A DNA stretch of 64,000 nucleotides from Marinobacter santoriniensis NKSG1 (GCF_000347775.1 NZ_APAT01000015.1:930001-994000); one strand, 5' to 3'; positions 1 through 8,852 are shown, numbered from the stretch's first letter. Program-made: numbers and translations. Notes: generated by a model not told the origin, from the sequence alone.

Positions 1-347
1 ACCATCAGGCCCTGGGTGTCTTCGTTGATAAACAACAGTTCGTCTTCGATGGCCTCCCGATTCAGCATGTACTGCGTGAAATCTTCTGAGTCCATGAACA
101 CGTATTCATCGCCGTCGGCGTAGGAAAATGTCGCTGGCCGACGGACCAGGTCCGCCTGGTTAAGCATGTCGGAATCCTTGAAGGTTTCGTCCAGCTTCTG
201 GTTGGTGACGACGTCGTACATACGCATCCGATACAGACTGCCACCGGCACGACCCTGGGGGACAGAGCGCTCGATGTCCTTGACGAAATAGACGCGACCC
301 TCGTATTCGATGGCCTGATTTTTTTTGATCTCGCTGGCTTTTGGCAT
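1..347 (-). CDS. efpL: Elongation factor P-like protein EfpL (YeiP), 3' end outside window
   Basis: Translated from the minus strand, the first 115 residues begin [15 protein letters not shown] and continue through [20 protein letters not shown] and the [15 protein letters not shown] block. This is the N-terminal KOW-like domain and start of the OB domain of the EF-P paralogue EfpL/YeiP. EfpL binds the ribosome and relieves stalling at proline-containing and some other difficult motifs. The loop that carries a modified lysine in EF-P has arginine here (PQGRAGG), as is typical of EfpL, so no EpmA-type modification is expected. The C-terminal third lies beyond position 1. It is divergent from the DsbA-like gene that follows. 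Confidence 0.9.
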   Translation of the reverse strand, partial: MPKASEIKKNQAIEYEGRVYFVKDIERSVPQGRAGGSLYRMRMYDVVTNQKLDETFKDSDMLNQADLVRRPATFSYADGDEYVFMDSEDFTQYMLNREAIEDELLFINEDTQGLM

Positions 348-424
348 GTCTAATGATTCCGGAAAGGTGAACAACAGGGCTGCTGATATACCACGACTCG
401 GCCCGATAATCGATAGGAGCCACC

Positions 425-1072
425 ATGAGCAAGATACAGATCGACATTGTTTCCGACATCGCATGCCCCTGGTGCGCCATTGGCTATGCCCGTCTGGAGA
501 AGGCCATGGAACAGCTGGAATCGGAGCACGAGTTCGCCGTCCGGTGGCATGCGTTCGAGCTGAACCCGGATCATACCGGTGAGGGCGAGCCCATCCTTCC
601 GGCACTCGCCCGTAAGTATGGACGCAGTGAAACTGAGATGCGTTCAAACCAGGACCAGATGATCGAGATCGCCCGGAACCTCGGGCTCAACTTTGAAAAG
701 ATGCAGGAGCGCTACACCCAGAACACCTTCGATGCCCATCGCCTGGTGAAATGGGCGGAGGAACACGGCAAACAGACCGAGATGAAAAAGGCCTTGTTTG
801 AAGCCTATTTCGGAAGAGCGGAAGATGTTTCAGATCATGACGTCCTTGCGCAGTGTGTTGAAAATGTCGGTCTGGAACCACAGGAAGCCAGACAGGTACT
901 GGATTCTGACCGCTACGCACAGGCGGTGCGTGAAGACGAGGCCACCTATCAGCAAGCAGGTGTCAGCGCTGTGCCGGCGTTCATCGTAAACAGGAAGTAC
1001 CTCATCTCCGGCGCGCAGGAACCGGATACGCTCGTCCAGGCGTTCAGGGAGATTTCAGCAGAATCCAGCTGA
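425..1072 (+). CDS. DsbA/FrnE family thiol oxidoreductase
   Basis: The product is 215 residues with no signal peptide, so it is cytosolic. The redox motif CPWC is at residues 14-17, just after the first beta strand ([12 protein letters not shown]). A helical insertion follows, then the cis-proline segment [13 protein letters not shown] near residue 183 and the terminal GAQEPD helix. This layout is that of the FrnE / HCCA-isomerase-like branch of DsbA proteins, whose members are disulfide oxidoreductases linked to stress or polyketide chemistry. The start is set by GGAG seven bases ahead of the ATG. A dehydrogenase starts 35 bp downstream on the same strand. The substrate is unknown. Confidence 0.88.
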   Translation: MSKIQIDIVSDIACPWCAIGYARLEKAMEQLESEHEFAVRWHAFELNPDHTGEGEPILPALARKYGRSETEMRSNQDQMIEIARNLGLNFEKMQERYTQNTFDAHRLVKWAEEHGKQTEMKKALFEAYFGRAEDVSDHDVLAQCVENVGLEPQEARQVLDSDRYAQAVREDEATYQQAGVSAVPAFIVNRKYLISGAQEPDTLVQAFREISAESS

Positions 1073-1107
1073 ATCACATTCATGGGAAGCATCACAGGAG
1101 AACAGGT

Positions 1108-1977
1108 ATGAAGGTATCTTTTATCGGGCTTGGCATCATGGGCAGTCGAATGGCCAACAACCTGCTCAAGCATGAAGGGATCACTCTCACCGTTTTCAAC
1201 CGGTCCGCCGAGGCGATGGCGCCCCTCAAGGATGCCGGCGCCCGGACAGCAACCTCGGCCCGCGATGCCGTTGTCGACGCGGACGTGGTGTTCACCATGC
1301 TCAGTGCGCCGGAGGCGGTTGAGAGCGTGGCATTTGGCGATGAAGGGTTTGTCGATGCGATGGCGGAAAACGCACTCTGGGTCAACTGCTCGACCGTGAA
1401 CCCTTCGTACACTCGCGAATGCGCGGAGCGAGCGCACAAGGCAGGACTGCGCTTTCTGGACGCCCCGGTAGCCGGCACCAAGATGCCCGCGGAAACCGGC
1501 GAACTCACGTTCCTGCTCGGTGGCGAATCCGACGATGTCGAGCAGGTTCGCCCGCTGCTGGAACATATGGGCCAGAAAATCCTGCACGTCGGCCCGTCCG
1601 GCCAGGGCAGCGCTTTCAAGATGCTCGTCAACGCGTTGCTTGCCCAGAACATGCTGGTGTACTCCGAAACCGCACTGCTGGGCGAAAAACTCGGTTTCAG
1701 CCGGGATTTCCTGATGGATACCCTGCCCAACCTGCCGGTTACAGCGCCCTTCCTGAAGGGCAAGGCAGGACTGATCAAAGAAGCCGATTATGAAGCCCAG
1801 TTTCCCCTGGAACTCATGCTCAAGGATCTGCATCTACTGGACGTGACCGCCTACGAGGAGAAACAGCCTCTGTTCCTCGCCGGCCTTGCCAAATCCGTCT
1901 ATGGCCAGGCCAACAGCGCAGGACACGGACGTGACGATTTTGCAGCGGTGTTTGATTACCTTCAGAAGCTTGGCTAG
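1108..1977 (+). CDS. NAD(P)-dependent beta-hydroxyacid dehydrogenase (3-hydroxyisobutyrate dehydrogenase / glyoxylate-succinic semialdehyde reductase family)
   Basis: The 289-residue protein has an N-terminal Rossmann motif GLGIMG at residues 7-12 and the substrate segment DAPVAGTKMPAETG from about residue 118. The catalytic lysine is K171 in GQGSAFKMLVN, followed by the all-helical C-terminal domain. The family reduces small aldehydes or oxidises beta-hydroxyacids. The NRS stretch (residues 31-33) after beta-2 resembles NADP-preferring glyoxylate or succinic semialdehyde reductases, but the substrate cannot be fixed from sequence. AGGAG lies ahead of the ATG. The gene is probably co-transcribed with the DsbA-like gene before it and the hydrolase 37 bp after it. 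Confidence 0.88.
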   Translation: MKVSFIGLGIMGSRMANNLLKHEGITLTVFNRSAEAMAPLKDAGARTATSARDAVVDADVVFTMLSAPEAVESVAFGDEGFVDAMAENALWVNCSTVNPSYTRECAERAHKAGLRFLDAPVAGTKMPAETGELTFLLGGESDDVEQVRPLLEHMGQKILHVGPSGQGSAFKMLVNALLAQNMLVYSETALLGEKLGFSRDFLMDTLPNLPVTAPFLKGKAGLIKEADYEAQFPLELMLKDLHLLDVTAYEEKQPLFLAGLAKSVYGQANSAGHGRDDFAAVFDYLQKLG

Positions 1978-2014
1978 TCTCCAGAACTTACCTCAACAAA
2001 AATAAGGACATGCC

Positions 2015-2812
2015 ATGGCTTTTGCAGATGTAAACGGTCAACGCCTGTACTACAAAGATACGGGCGGTAGCGGCCCGGCCCTTGTGTTTTCCCACGGGCT
2101 GATGATGGATCACGAAATGTTCGCGCCGCAGGTGGAGGCCTTCCGCGACCGTTATCGCTGCATCGTCTGGGATGAACGAGGGCACGGCCAGACCGCAGTC
2201 GACAGCCCCTCGCCATTTTCCTACTACGACTCGGCTGACGATCTGGCTGCCCTGCTCGACCATCTGGGTGTCGAAAAAGCCATACTCGCTGGCATGTCCC
2301 AGGGTGGTTTCCTCTCCCTTCGCTGCGCCCTGACCCACCCGGACAAGGTTCAGGGCCTGATTCTTCTGGATACCCAGGCAGGCAAGGAACTGGAAGAGAA
2401 AATCCCCGCCTATCAGGCGCTGATCGGCACCTTCATGGAACACGGACTGACACCGGAAATCGGAACCACGATTGCCCAGATCATCCTGGGCAGCGATTTC
2501 GAGGACGCCGACTACTGGAAGTCCAAATGGAAAACCATGTCCGCCGCGAACGTGGGCAATAACTTCCAGACACTGGCGAGCCGGGATGACGTCACTGACC
2601 GTCTTCCGGAGATCCGTTGTCCGGCCCTGGTCGTTCATGGGGAAGCCGATATCGCCATCCCGATGGAGCGAGCGGAAATCCTGGCCAACGGATTGCCCGA
2701 TGCGACACTCGTGACCGTTCCCGGAGCAGGCCATGCCGCCAACCTGTCCCATCCAGGGCCGGTGAATGCAGCCATCACCGAGTTTCTGAACAGGGTGGCG
2801 CCGGCGAGTTGA
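2015..2812 (+). CDS. Alpha/beta-fold hydrolase
   Basis: The 265-residue cytosolic enzyme has an HG oxyanion-hole motif (SHGLMMD near residue 27) and the nucleophile elbow GMSQGG with Ser95. The acid is in VVHGEADIAIP and the catalytic histidine in GAGHAANLSHPG. This is the standard layout of the 3-oxoadipate-enol-lactonase/esterase-like alpha/beta hydrolases. It has a clean ATG with AAGGAC upstream. Its stop codon overlaps the likely TTG start of the next gene, which suggests translational coupling. The substrate is not predictable. Confidence 0.88.
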   Translation: MAFADVNGQRLYYKDTGGSGPALVFSHGLMMDHEMFAPQVEAFRDRYRCIVWDERGHGQTAVDSPSPFSYYDSADDLAALLDHLGVEKAILAGMSQGGFLSLRCALTHPDKVQGLILLDTQAGKELEEKIPAYQALIGTFMEHGLTPEIGTTIAQIILGSDFEDADYWKSKWKTMSAANVGNNFQTLASRDDVTDRLPEIRCPALVVHGEADIAIPMERAEILANGLPDATLVTVPGAGHAANLSHPGPVNAAITEFLNRVAPAS

Positions 2813-5019
2813 GAACCAGTTACTTCCGACGGCGTTTCAACATTGCCAGCAAACCCGGCCGACTCATCATGGCCTTGCTGGCAATGGCCGCTCTGGGCGG
2901 CGCCTACTATCTGATGCACGAGGGCCTGAACCAGTTGTCCCAGGCCCGTCAGCTGGAGCGCCTGCCAGAAACACCGATCGGGGCCCTGGCCAGCGGCCCC
3001 TATGCGATTGCCGGCAACGTCAGTGATCGATCCAGCACGGTTACCACGCCCTACTCGACCCAAAAGGCCGTTTACGTCCGCTACAAGCTCGAAGAGGAGT
3101 ATCGGGATTCGGATGGCGATCGTCACGTCCGTACCCTGGACTCAGGCGAACGTGGGGGACCTTTTGTACTGGAGGACGACAGCGGGTCGGTTACAATCAC
3201 CACGGACTTCCCCGAATCCGGTATTGAATGGCACCTCAACCGCTCTTATTACCGGGAGGTCGGCGACCGGATGTACTCGGAGTGGGCACTGGTTCCGGGT
3301 GACCACGCCCGGGTTGTCGGCCGTTATCTGCCGACCGACCAGGAAGTGGTGTTCCGCGACCTGTCTCGATTCAGTCTGCCAGCCATGGTGTCCAGCCAAT
3401 CACTGGACGTGGACGGTGGTGACCGGCTGTTCGGCGCCGCCATCCGGATTTCCATTGCCACTGGCCTGCTCGCACTGGGGTTGGCCCTGACACTGACCGC
3501 CCTGAACATTCACCGGTTCTGGATCTACGTCCTTACCCTCTCGGTGGTCGTCACCGGCGGGCTCTCCACTCTGGGCATCGCCCGGCTCAATGCGGAATGG
3601 TCCGCCATAGCCTCGCTTTACGAAACACGTTTCGAAGCGCTGGACGGAGCCCAACAGAATTCCCTTCTGCTCGCTGACGTCGCGGCTCTGGAGCAGTTGA
3701 TCCGGCGCAGCACCAGTGGCTGGCTCGATCAATGGATGTTCCAGCGCGTTGTTGAAAACCGCCTGCCCGTTCCACCGCTCGATGACAATACTGCTGCAAT
3801 GGCCCAGCAGATCGTCGACCGACAACCCCACGGGCACTACCAGCATGGCTGGATCAGCTGGGCTCTGACCCTGGGTAGCTTTATTCTTGCGATCGGCCTC
3901 CTTTACCTGGCAATCCGGACCGTCAAATTCAAACGCCTGATGGAAGCAGTCCCCACCAGCAGCACCCAGGGCCTGAGCTTCGGGCTTTCGGAACTCAAGG
4001 GCATAGTCGATACAGACGATGCGTTTCCGCCGTTGAGGGATCCGCTGACCGACCAGAAATGCATTGCCTTCGACTACAAGGTGGAGGAACGACGGGGCTC
4101 AGGTAAAGACGAAAAGTGGCACACCATTGAGCACACATCAGAATGCGCGCCCTTCTGGCTGGAAGATTCCGAGGGCCAGGTTCTGGTACAGCCCGAAGGT
4201 GCTGACATCGAATACCCCCGTAGCCATTCGGAAACCCGCGGTGACCGGCGATACACCGTGCGCTTCCTGGATACGCTGATCAACGTCTATTGCATCGGGT
4301 TTGCCGGGCTGGACCGGGACAGGCCCGACCATCTGACGATCCAGCAAGACGACGGGACACCCTTCCTCATCAGCGCCAACAAGGAAGACGACATCATCCT
4401 CGACCGGGGTGCCCGGGGATTCGTTGGCGTTGCCCTCAGCCTGGGCCTTTTCCTCTTTTCCGCAACGGCGCTGATGGCATCCGATGGCAGTTTCAGTCCG
4501 GACAATCTCATTCTGTCTGCCCTGACCGTACCTGTTGTACTGTGCCTGTACATTGGCATCCTGCACTACAACGACATTATCTTCCTGAAAAACCGTGTTG
4601 AGCGGGCCCGGGCCAACATCGATACCATCCTGCAGCAACGGCATGATCTCTGGCCCAATCTGGAAAAAGCGGTGAAAGGCTACCTGACCCACGAGAAAAA
4701 ATTGCTGGAGGCCATCGGCAGGCTCCGTTCAGCAGATCCCTCGGCCCTTGGCGCCCGGGGCAAAACAGACCAATTGATTGGTTTCGAACAGCAGGTAACC
4801 GCGGCACTTAAGGCCAGAATCGAGAACTATCCGGACTTGAAGGGCAACACGGTGGTTCAGCAGTTCATGGCGATGATGGCGGAAACGGAGAACTACCTCG
4901 CCCTGCTCAGAAACAGCTACACCGAGAGTGCGAAAATCTACAACACCCGGATACAGTCATTGCCGGATATCATCCTTGCGAAGTTGTTCCGGTTCAGGAG
5001 CGCGCCACCCAAAGCCTGA
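2809..5019 (+). CDS. Multi-pass membrane protein with two GIDE-like regions and a C-terminal LemA domain
   Basis: With the TTG at 2809 as start the product is 736 residues; an ATG at 2869 is an alternative. A first transmembrane helix near residues 19-37 follows basic residues (RRRF). Next comes a soluble beta-rich region with TQKAVYVRYKLEEE and SGSVTITTDFPES, then two helices and a coil. After another helix a second region (PLTDQKCIAFDYKVEERRG, FWLEDSEGQVLVQPEGADIE) resembles the first. Two helices lead to a LemA domain (NRVERARANIDTILQQRHDL onward). The repeated regions resemble the bacterial GIDE/E3-ligase-like family; LemA binds membranes or partner proteins. No RING domain is visible, so ubiquitin ligase activity is not implied. 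It overlaps the hydrolase by four bases. Confidence 0.75.
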   Translation: MRTSYFRRRFNIASKPGRLIMALLAMAALGGAYYLMHEGLNQLSQARQLERLPETPIGALASGPYAIAGNVSDRSSTVTTPYSTQKAVYVRYKLEEEYRDSDGDRHVRTLDSGERGGPFVLEDDSGSVTITTDFPESGIEWHLNRSYYREVGDRMYSEWALVPGDHARVVGRYLPTDQEVVFRDLSRFSLPAMVSSQSLDVDGGDRLFGAAIRISIATGLLALGLALTLTALNIHRFWIYVLTLSVVVTGGLSTLGIARLNAEWSAIASLYETRFEALDGAQQNSLLLADVAALEQLIRRSTSGWLDQWMFQRVVENRLPVPPLDDNTAAMAQQIVDRQPHGHYQHGWISWALTLGSFILAIGLLYLAIRTVKFKRLMEAVPTSSTQGLSFGLSELKGIVDTDDAFPPLRDPLTDQKCIAFDYKVEERRGSGKDEKWHTIEHTSECAPFWLEDSEGQVLVQPEGADIEYPRSHSETRGDRRYTVRFLDTLINVYCIGFAGLDRDRPDHLTIQQDDGTPFLISANKEDDIILDRGARGFVGVALSLGLFLFSATALMASDGSFSPDNLILSALTVPVVLCLYIGILHYNDIIFLKNRVERARANIDTILQQRHDLWPNLEKAVKGYLTHEKKLLEAIGRLRSADPSALGARGKTDQLIGFEQQVTAALKARIENYPDLKGNTVVQQFMAMMAETENYLALLRNSYTESAKIYNTRIQSLPDIILAKLFRFRSAPPKA

Positions 5020-5060
5020 TGGCGCGGTTATCGAGAGATTGATCGACCAGGGCAGACGGA

Positions 5061-5759
5061 TTAATCGCTGAGCCCAAGGCTCTTTGCATCCTGCTCAATG
5101 CACCGGCCCAACAGCTCCAGGTACTCGGCCTTGGCCTTCACCTTGGTTTGCTTGTGCGCCCGAAGATCAAGCTTCCGGAACTGCTGGGCAATCTGGTTTG
5201 CCCGTTCCAGCAACTGCTCCGGGGCCACCGTTTCATCCAGGAAGCCAGCCGTCACGGCATCCTGCGGACTGAAAATCTCGGCGTTTACAACGGACCGATA
5301 GAAATGGGACGGGGTCAGGCGATGGCGGGCAATCTCGATGCCCGCGTGGTGCATGGTCATCCCGATGGCGACCTCATTCAGGCCCAGCTTGAAGTTGCCT
5401 TCAACACCCACGCGGTAGTCCACGGAGAGAAGAATGAAGGCCCCTTTAGCAATCGCATGACCACTGCAGGCACCGATGACCGGCAGCGGGAATCCCGCCA
5501 GGCGATGCGCCAGGGTGGATCCCACCTTGACCAGTGTTGCCGCTTCCTTTGGGCCTTTCTGCATTTCCTTCAGATCGTACCCGCCCGAGAAGATGCCCGG
5601 CTGACCAGTCAGGATGACCACCGCCTTGTCCTGCTCCGCGCGGTCAAGAGCGCCGTTAAGAGCCTCAAACACCTCGTGGCTCAGTGCATTGGCCTTGCCA
5701 TTGCTGAGGGTTATCGTGGCTACACCGTCATTCAGTTCGTACGTCACAAGTTCTGTCAC
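5061..5759 (-). CDS. Crotonase / enoyl-CoA hydratase-isomerase family protein
   Basis: The 232-residue protein starts MTELVTYELNDGVATITLSN and carries the oxyanion-hole segments KANALSHEV and GQPGIFSGGYDLKEM. A third segment, GACSGHAIAKGAFILLSVDYRVG, is typical of the crotonase fold that activates acyl-CoA thioesters. The usual catalytic Glu pair of enoyl-CoA hydratases is not obvious; LGLNEVAIGMTMHHAG occupies the second site, so isomerase or hydratase activity is open. The GTG start at 5759 is chosen because AAAGGAG lies six bases upstream. An ATG at 5786 would sit inside the inverted repeat that looks like the operator. Confidence 0.85.
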   Translation of the reverse strand: MTELVTYELNDGVATITLSNGKANALSHEVFEALNGALDRAEQDKAVVILTGQPGIFSGGYDLKEMQKGPKEAATLVKVGSTLAHRLAGFPLPVIGACSGHAIAKGAFILLSVDYRVGVEGNFKLGLNEVAIGMTMHHAGIEIARHRLTPSHFYRSVVNAEIFSPQDAVTAGFLDETVAPEQLLERANQIAQQFRKLDLRAHKQTKVKAKAEYLELLGRCIEQDAKSLGLSD

Positions 5760-5782
5760 CGGGCTCTCCTTTCGGCTTCCGC

Positions 5783-5813
5783 TCAATAAAGTGAGTGTTT
5801 GTTAACTTATTGA
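5783..5813. promoter_or_regulatory. Inverted repeat upstream of the crotonase gene, probable repressor operator
   Basis: The arms TCAATAAAGT and AACTTATTGA (imperfect complements, seven outer bases perfect) frame an 11-bp centre. The element sits 24-54 bp ahead of the GTG start, where a promoter is expected. Size and symmetry suit a TetR-type regulator of acyl-CoA metabolism; no such regulator is adjacent. Confidence 0.45.
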
Positions 5814-5884
5814 GGGGAGATTGTCGGTGACCTTCGAGCGAGTTTCAATCCCGAAACCGGACTCAGGTGCGATTTTCGAGCACC

Positions 5885-5914
5885 CACAAAAAAGGTCGCC
5901 CCAGGGGCGACCTT
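5885..5914 (-). terminator. Rho-independent terminator of the PEP-CTERM gene
   Basis: A perfect 11-bp stem (AAGGTCGCCCC / GGGGCGACCTT) is followed on the minus strand by a run of seven T. It lies 25 bp beyond the stop codon of the PEP-CTERM gene. Confidence 0.85.
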
Positions 5915-5938
5915 CTCAGTGCGCTGTTGCGCAATGGA

Positions 5939-6571
5939 TCAGGCAGATTGGCGACGACGGGCCATACCCAGCCCCAGTACTCCCAAACCCAGAAGGCCAA
6001 GGGTGCCGGGCTCGGGCACGGGAACAGACACATCTACAGCATCAAGGAAATTACCAATGGTGCTGGCGTTGGTGGTGGAAAAGGTCAGCGTGGTCAGCTC
6101 AGACAGTGCAACGAAGGTGGTACTGAACACTTTCCATTCACCGACAACATGATCATCCATCAGCCAGCTTTCCAGAGGTCCACCGATCACGTTGGGAGAA
6201 GTGACAGAAACGTTGAAACTCTCATCGTTGCTCTGGCGCGCTCGGTAGGCAAAGCTCAGGTTATAGGTCTGATCGGCTGTGGTCGCAAAGCTCTGGTAGA
6301 TACCAAACGTGCTACCGGAGTATGGATGCGCGTTCAGTTCGGCGAACTGGTCACCTTCATAGGCTGTTACACCATTCAGGTCGTTCCAGATTTCGATGTT
6401 GTCACCATTCCAACCGTCAACATCGGCAGAGCTGAAATATTGCCAACTGCCAGCTGCAACTTCCGGACTCTCGAACCCACCGTTCACGATCAGATTGGCA
6501 GAGGCGGGAGTGGCAACCGCGAGCGAAAAGCCCAGGGCACCGAGTGCTGCGATACGAGTGATTAACGACAT
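5939..6571 (-). CDS. PEP-CTERM sorting domain secreted protein
   Basis: The 210-residue protein has an N-terminal signal peptide (MSLITRIAALGALGFSLAVA, cleavage after ASA near residue 25). The central beta-sandwich region begins NLIVNGGFESPE and resembles carbohydrate-binding or DUF642-like jelly rolls. The C-terminus is a classical PEP-CTERM signal: VPEPGTLGLLGLGVLGLG followed by ARRRQSA. Such proteins are processed by an exosortase/EpsH and are usually tied to exopolysaccharide and biofilm formation. No exosortase lies in this window. AAGGAAG precedes the ATG and a strong terminator follows, so it is monocistronic. Confidence 0.92.
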   Translation of the reverse strand: MSLITRIAALGALGFSLAVATPASANLIVNGGFESPEVAAGSWQYFSSADVDGWNGDNIEIWNDLNGVTAYEGDQFAELNAHPYSGSTFGIYQSFATTADQTYNLSFAYRARQSNDESFNVSVTSPNVIGGPLESWLMDDHVVGEWKVFSTTFVALSELTTLTFSTTNASTIGNFLDAVDVSVPVPEPGTLGLLGLGVLGLGMARRRQSA

Positions 6572-6750
6572 GGGATACTTCCTTTTCCAGCGACAGATTG
6601 ATAACTATCGCTTACAGGTGCAACCCAGATACCACTATAGATTTTCGGCTTTACATTCATGAGGTTAAAAAAAGAGAGCGCAGGCACTCCACGCGACACT
6701 GTAAATTAATCTGACAGGCCTGTTCTGGCCTATTTACAGTTTTCCCCGGA

Positions 6751-6779
6751 CAGTTACTCACAGAATCTGTGGATAACTG
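6751..6779. repeat. Interrupted palindrome containing a consensus DnaA box
   Basis: CAGTTA at the left end pairs with TAACTG at the right, and an inner CACAG/CTGTG pair surrounds the centre, giving an almost complete 29-bp dyad. The right half holds TGTGGATAA, the complement of the DnaA box TTATCCACA. It lies in the 285-bp gap between mscS and the PEP-CTERM gene. No T-run follows, so it is not an obvious terminator. The rest of this gap holds only the probable promoter region of the PEP-CTERM gene and an AT-rich stretch. Confidence 0.5.
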
Positions 6780-6856
6780 TGTGGGTAGAGGCAGGATACC
6801 TCTATCCAGACGGCCCGCAACGGGTGTTTCGGAGATATGACGGAAAAGTGACCGAA

Positions 6857-7906
6857 TTATTCGTCCACCAGCCGCGCACGCATTCGAGGCAGATGAGAGG
6901 GGTAATGTTTCTGGACATAGGTGACCAGCCCCTCACGCACGGCACAGCGGAGATCCCAGTTCTTGCTGGAATCCGGAGCACTCATCAGGAATCGCACCTG
7001 CATCGCCTGGTCATTGGAGTCTGTCACCTGGACCGTGGCCACTTTCCCATCCCACTGATCGGATTCGTCCAGCAGACGTTTGAACTCTTCCCTCAGGGGT
7101 TCCACCGGCATGGTGTAATCCACCCAGATGAAGACGGTTCCGAGAAGGTCGGCACTTTTTCTAGACCAGTTCTGGAATGGGTTCTCGATGAACCACTGCA
7201 AGGGAACTACCAGACGCCGCAGGTCCCAGACCCGCAAAACAACGTAGGTTGCAGTGACTTCTTCCACCCAGCACCACTCCCCCTGCACATGCAACACATC
7301 GTCTATACGGAAGGGTTGGGTCAACGCAATCTGCATGCCCGCCAGCAGATTGCTCAGCACGGGACGGGCCGCAAAGCCCAGAATGATACCGCCGACACCG
7401 GCCGATGCCAGCACACTCGCCCCGACCTGACGGACGGATTCAAACGTCATCAGCGCAGCGCCGAAACCGATAATCACAATCAGGATATTGAGACAGCGAA
7501 CGAGGAACCGGGTCTGAGTTTCGACCTTTCTGGCACGTTGCCACTGACCTTCCAGAACCGGGTTCATGGCAACGATCACCTCTCCGATCGCCGAGGTGAG
7601 CCGCACCGCTGCCCAGGTCATCGCCAGAATCAAAAAAAGGGTCGTCGCCTGCCTGAAGCCGGCGAGTAACGGGAGATCGTCCGGCGCAGCACTGAGGGCG
7701 CCACTGAGTGCCAGTAAACACAGAACCGCCCCGAGCGCTCGTGCCGCTGCATCAAGGAACAGGCGGGGAACGGTTCGCGATTCGGTGAAATGGCGGATCA
7801 GCGCAAGAGTCAGCCGGTAAACCACGTAAGTGGACAGCACCGCCAGCAACGCCGACAAACCAGGCAGCCACCAAGCTTCCAGAGCAGCCTCCAGTGATCC
7901 CATCAT
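6857..7906 (-). CDS. MscS-family mechanosensitive ion channel
   Basis: The 349-residue inner-membrane protein has about four transmembrane helices (near residues 12-35, 52-70, 80-103 and 136-155). The pore-lining helix follows with the small-residue pattern ASVLASAGVGGIILGFAARPVLSNLLAG near 165-192, the signature of MscS TM3. The cytosolic beta domain (FRIDDVLHVQGEWCWVEEV) and the C-terminal alpha/beta domain follow. Such channels open on hypo-osmotic shock to release small solutes. GAGAGG lies a few bases ahead of the ATG. It is divergent from the spondin-domain genes with 247 bp between, enough for two promoters. Confidence 0.92.
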   Translation of the reverse strand: MMGSLEAALEAWWLPGLSALLAVLSTYVVYRLTLALIRHFTESRTVPRLFLDAAARALGAVLCLLALSGALSAAPDDLPLLAGFRQATTLFLILAMTWAAVRLTSAIGEVIVAMNPVLEGQWQRARKVETQTRFLVRCLNILIVIIGFGAALMTFESVRQVGASVLASAGVGGIILGFAARPVLSNLLAGMQIALTQPFRIDDVLHVQGEWCWVEEVTATYVVLRVWDLRRLVVPLQWFIENPFQNWSRKSADLLGTVFIWVDYTMPVEPLREEFKRLLDESDQWDGKVATVQVTDSNDQAMQVRFLMSAPDSSKNWDLRCAVREGLVTYVQKHYPSHLPRMRARLVDE

Positions 7907-8153
7907 TACGCCTCTCAGCTTTTTGAAACAGTCACCATCAAACTAGCGCATAGATTTTCCTGACGACAGGCATATTGCCGGAAAGCCGTCAGTTCAGCGT
8001 AGGCATAATCAGCAACCCGCATCAAAGCCCCACCTTCCCTGCCTGACCACCGAGACCAAACGTTCAACAAACCGTGATTCTTTTGTGATGCACAGATTGC
8101 CAACCTCCTGAAATACTAGACTGGACAATGACAATCGAACAGGAGTCACCGCA

Positions 8154-8852
8154 ATGAAACGGACCATTCTGGCAGTAGCACTGGCTGCCACACCTTTCCT
8201 GTCACAGGCAGCGCAATTCGACGTTGAAATCACGAATCCAACGCGGGGGATATATTTTACGCCCTTGCTGATCACTGCTCACCCGGACAATGTCGCCCTG
8301 TTCGAGACCGGCAGCGCCGCTTCCAGCGAATTACAGGCCATGGCCGAAGGTGGCGACCTCTCGGGTCTCGTGAGCGTCCTCAATGCCGCGGGGGCCACCA
8401 CGGTCGAGGATCCGGCCAACGGTCTGCTGGCACCGGGAGCATCCGCCACCACGACGCTCAATACCGACAACGCGGCCGCCAACACCCGGCTGTCGATTGT
8501 GGCGATGTTGTTGCCCACCAACGATGGATTTCTCGCTCTGAACAGCCTGGAGATCCCCACCGAACCGGGCACCTACACCTATGACCTGAACGCCTATGAC
8601 GCCGGTACGGAAGCCAACGATGAAGTCCGCGGCAGTGGGACACCGGGCCAGCCCGGCATGCCCGTACCTCCACCGCTCGATCCGGTGCTGGGGAACAATG
8701 GCACCGGTGTCGCCAGCTCAGCCGAAGGCTACGTTCACATCCATCGGGGCAATCTCGGCGACACCGATCTCAATGGCGGCAGCAGCGATATCGTCAGTAC
8801 GCTGCACCGTTGGCTGAATCCGGTGGCCCGCGTCACCGTGACGGTTAAATAG
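8154..8852 (+). CDS. Spondin-domain secreted protein
   Basis: The 232-residue product has a clear Sec signal peptide (MKRTILAVALAATPFLSQAA). The rest is one bacterial Spondin_N-type beta-sandwich: FDVEITNPTRGIYFTPLLITAH at its start, NDGFLALNSLEIP in the middle, YDAGTEANDEVRG, and EGYVHIHRGNLGD toward the end. Spondin_N modules bind metal and matrix in animals; the bacterial role is unknown. AGGAG precedes the ATG. The downstream gene, 14 bp away, encodes a lipoprotein version of the same domain, so the two were probably formed by tandem duplication and form an operon. Confidence 0.88.
   Translation: MKRTILAVALAATPFLSQAAQFDVEITNPTRGIYFTPLLITAHPDNVALFETGSAASSELQAMAEGGDLSGLVSVLNAAGATTVEDPANGLLAPGASATTTLNTDNAAANTRLSIVAMLLPTNDGFLALNSLEIPTEPGTYTYDLNAYDAGTEANDEVRGSGTPGQPGMPVPPPLDPVLGNNGTGVASSAEGYVHIHRGNLGDTDLNGGSSDIVSTLHRWLNPVARVTVTVK

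Noticed and set aside
949-1833. A 294-codon minus-strand frame opposite the beta-hydroxyacid dehydrogenase
   Set aside because: Antisense to a clear Rossmann dehydrogenase; no ribosome site.
6768-6776. Replication origin signal
   Set aside because: Only one DnaA box is present, with no dnaA, dnaN or AT-rich unwinding block nearby.
7915-8275. Two short minus-strand frames in the mscS-spondin gap
   Set aside because: They have no ribosome site, cover the spondin start region and resemble nothing known; the gap is better explained as promoter DNA.
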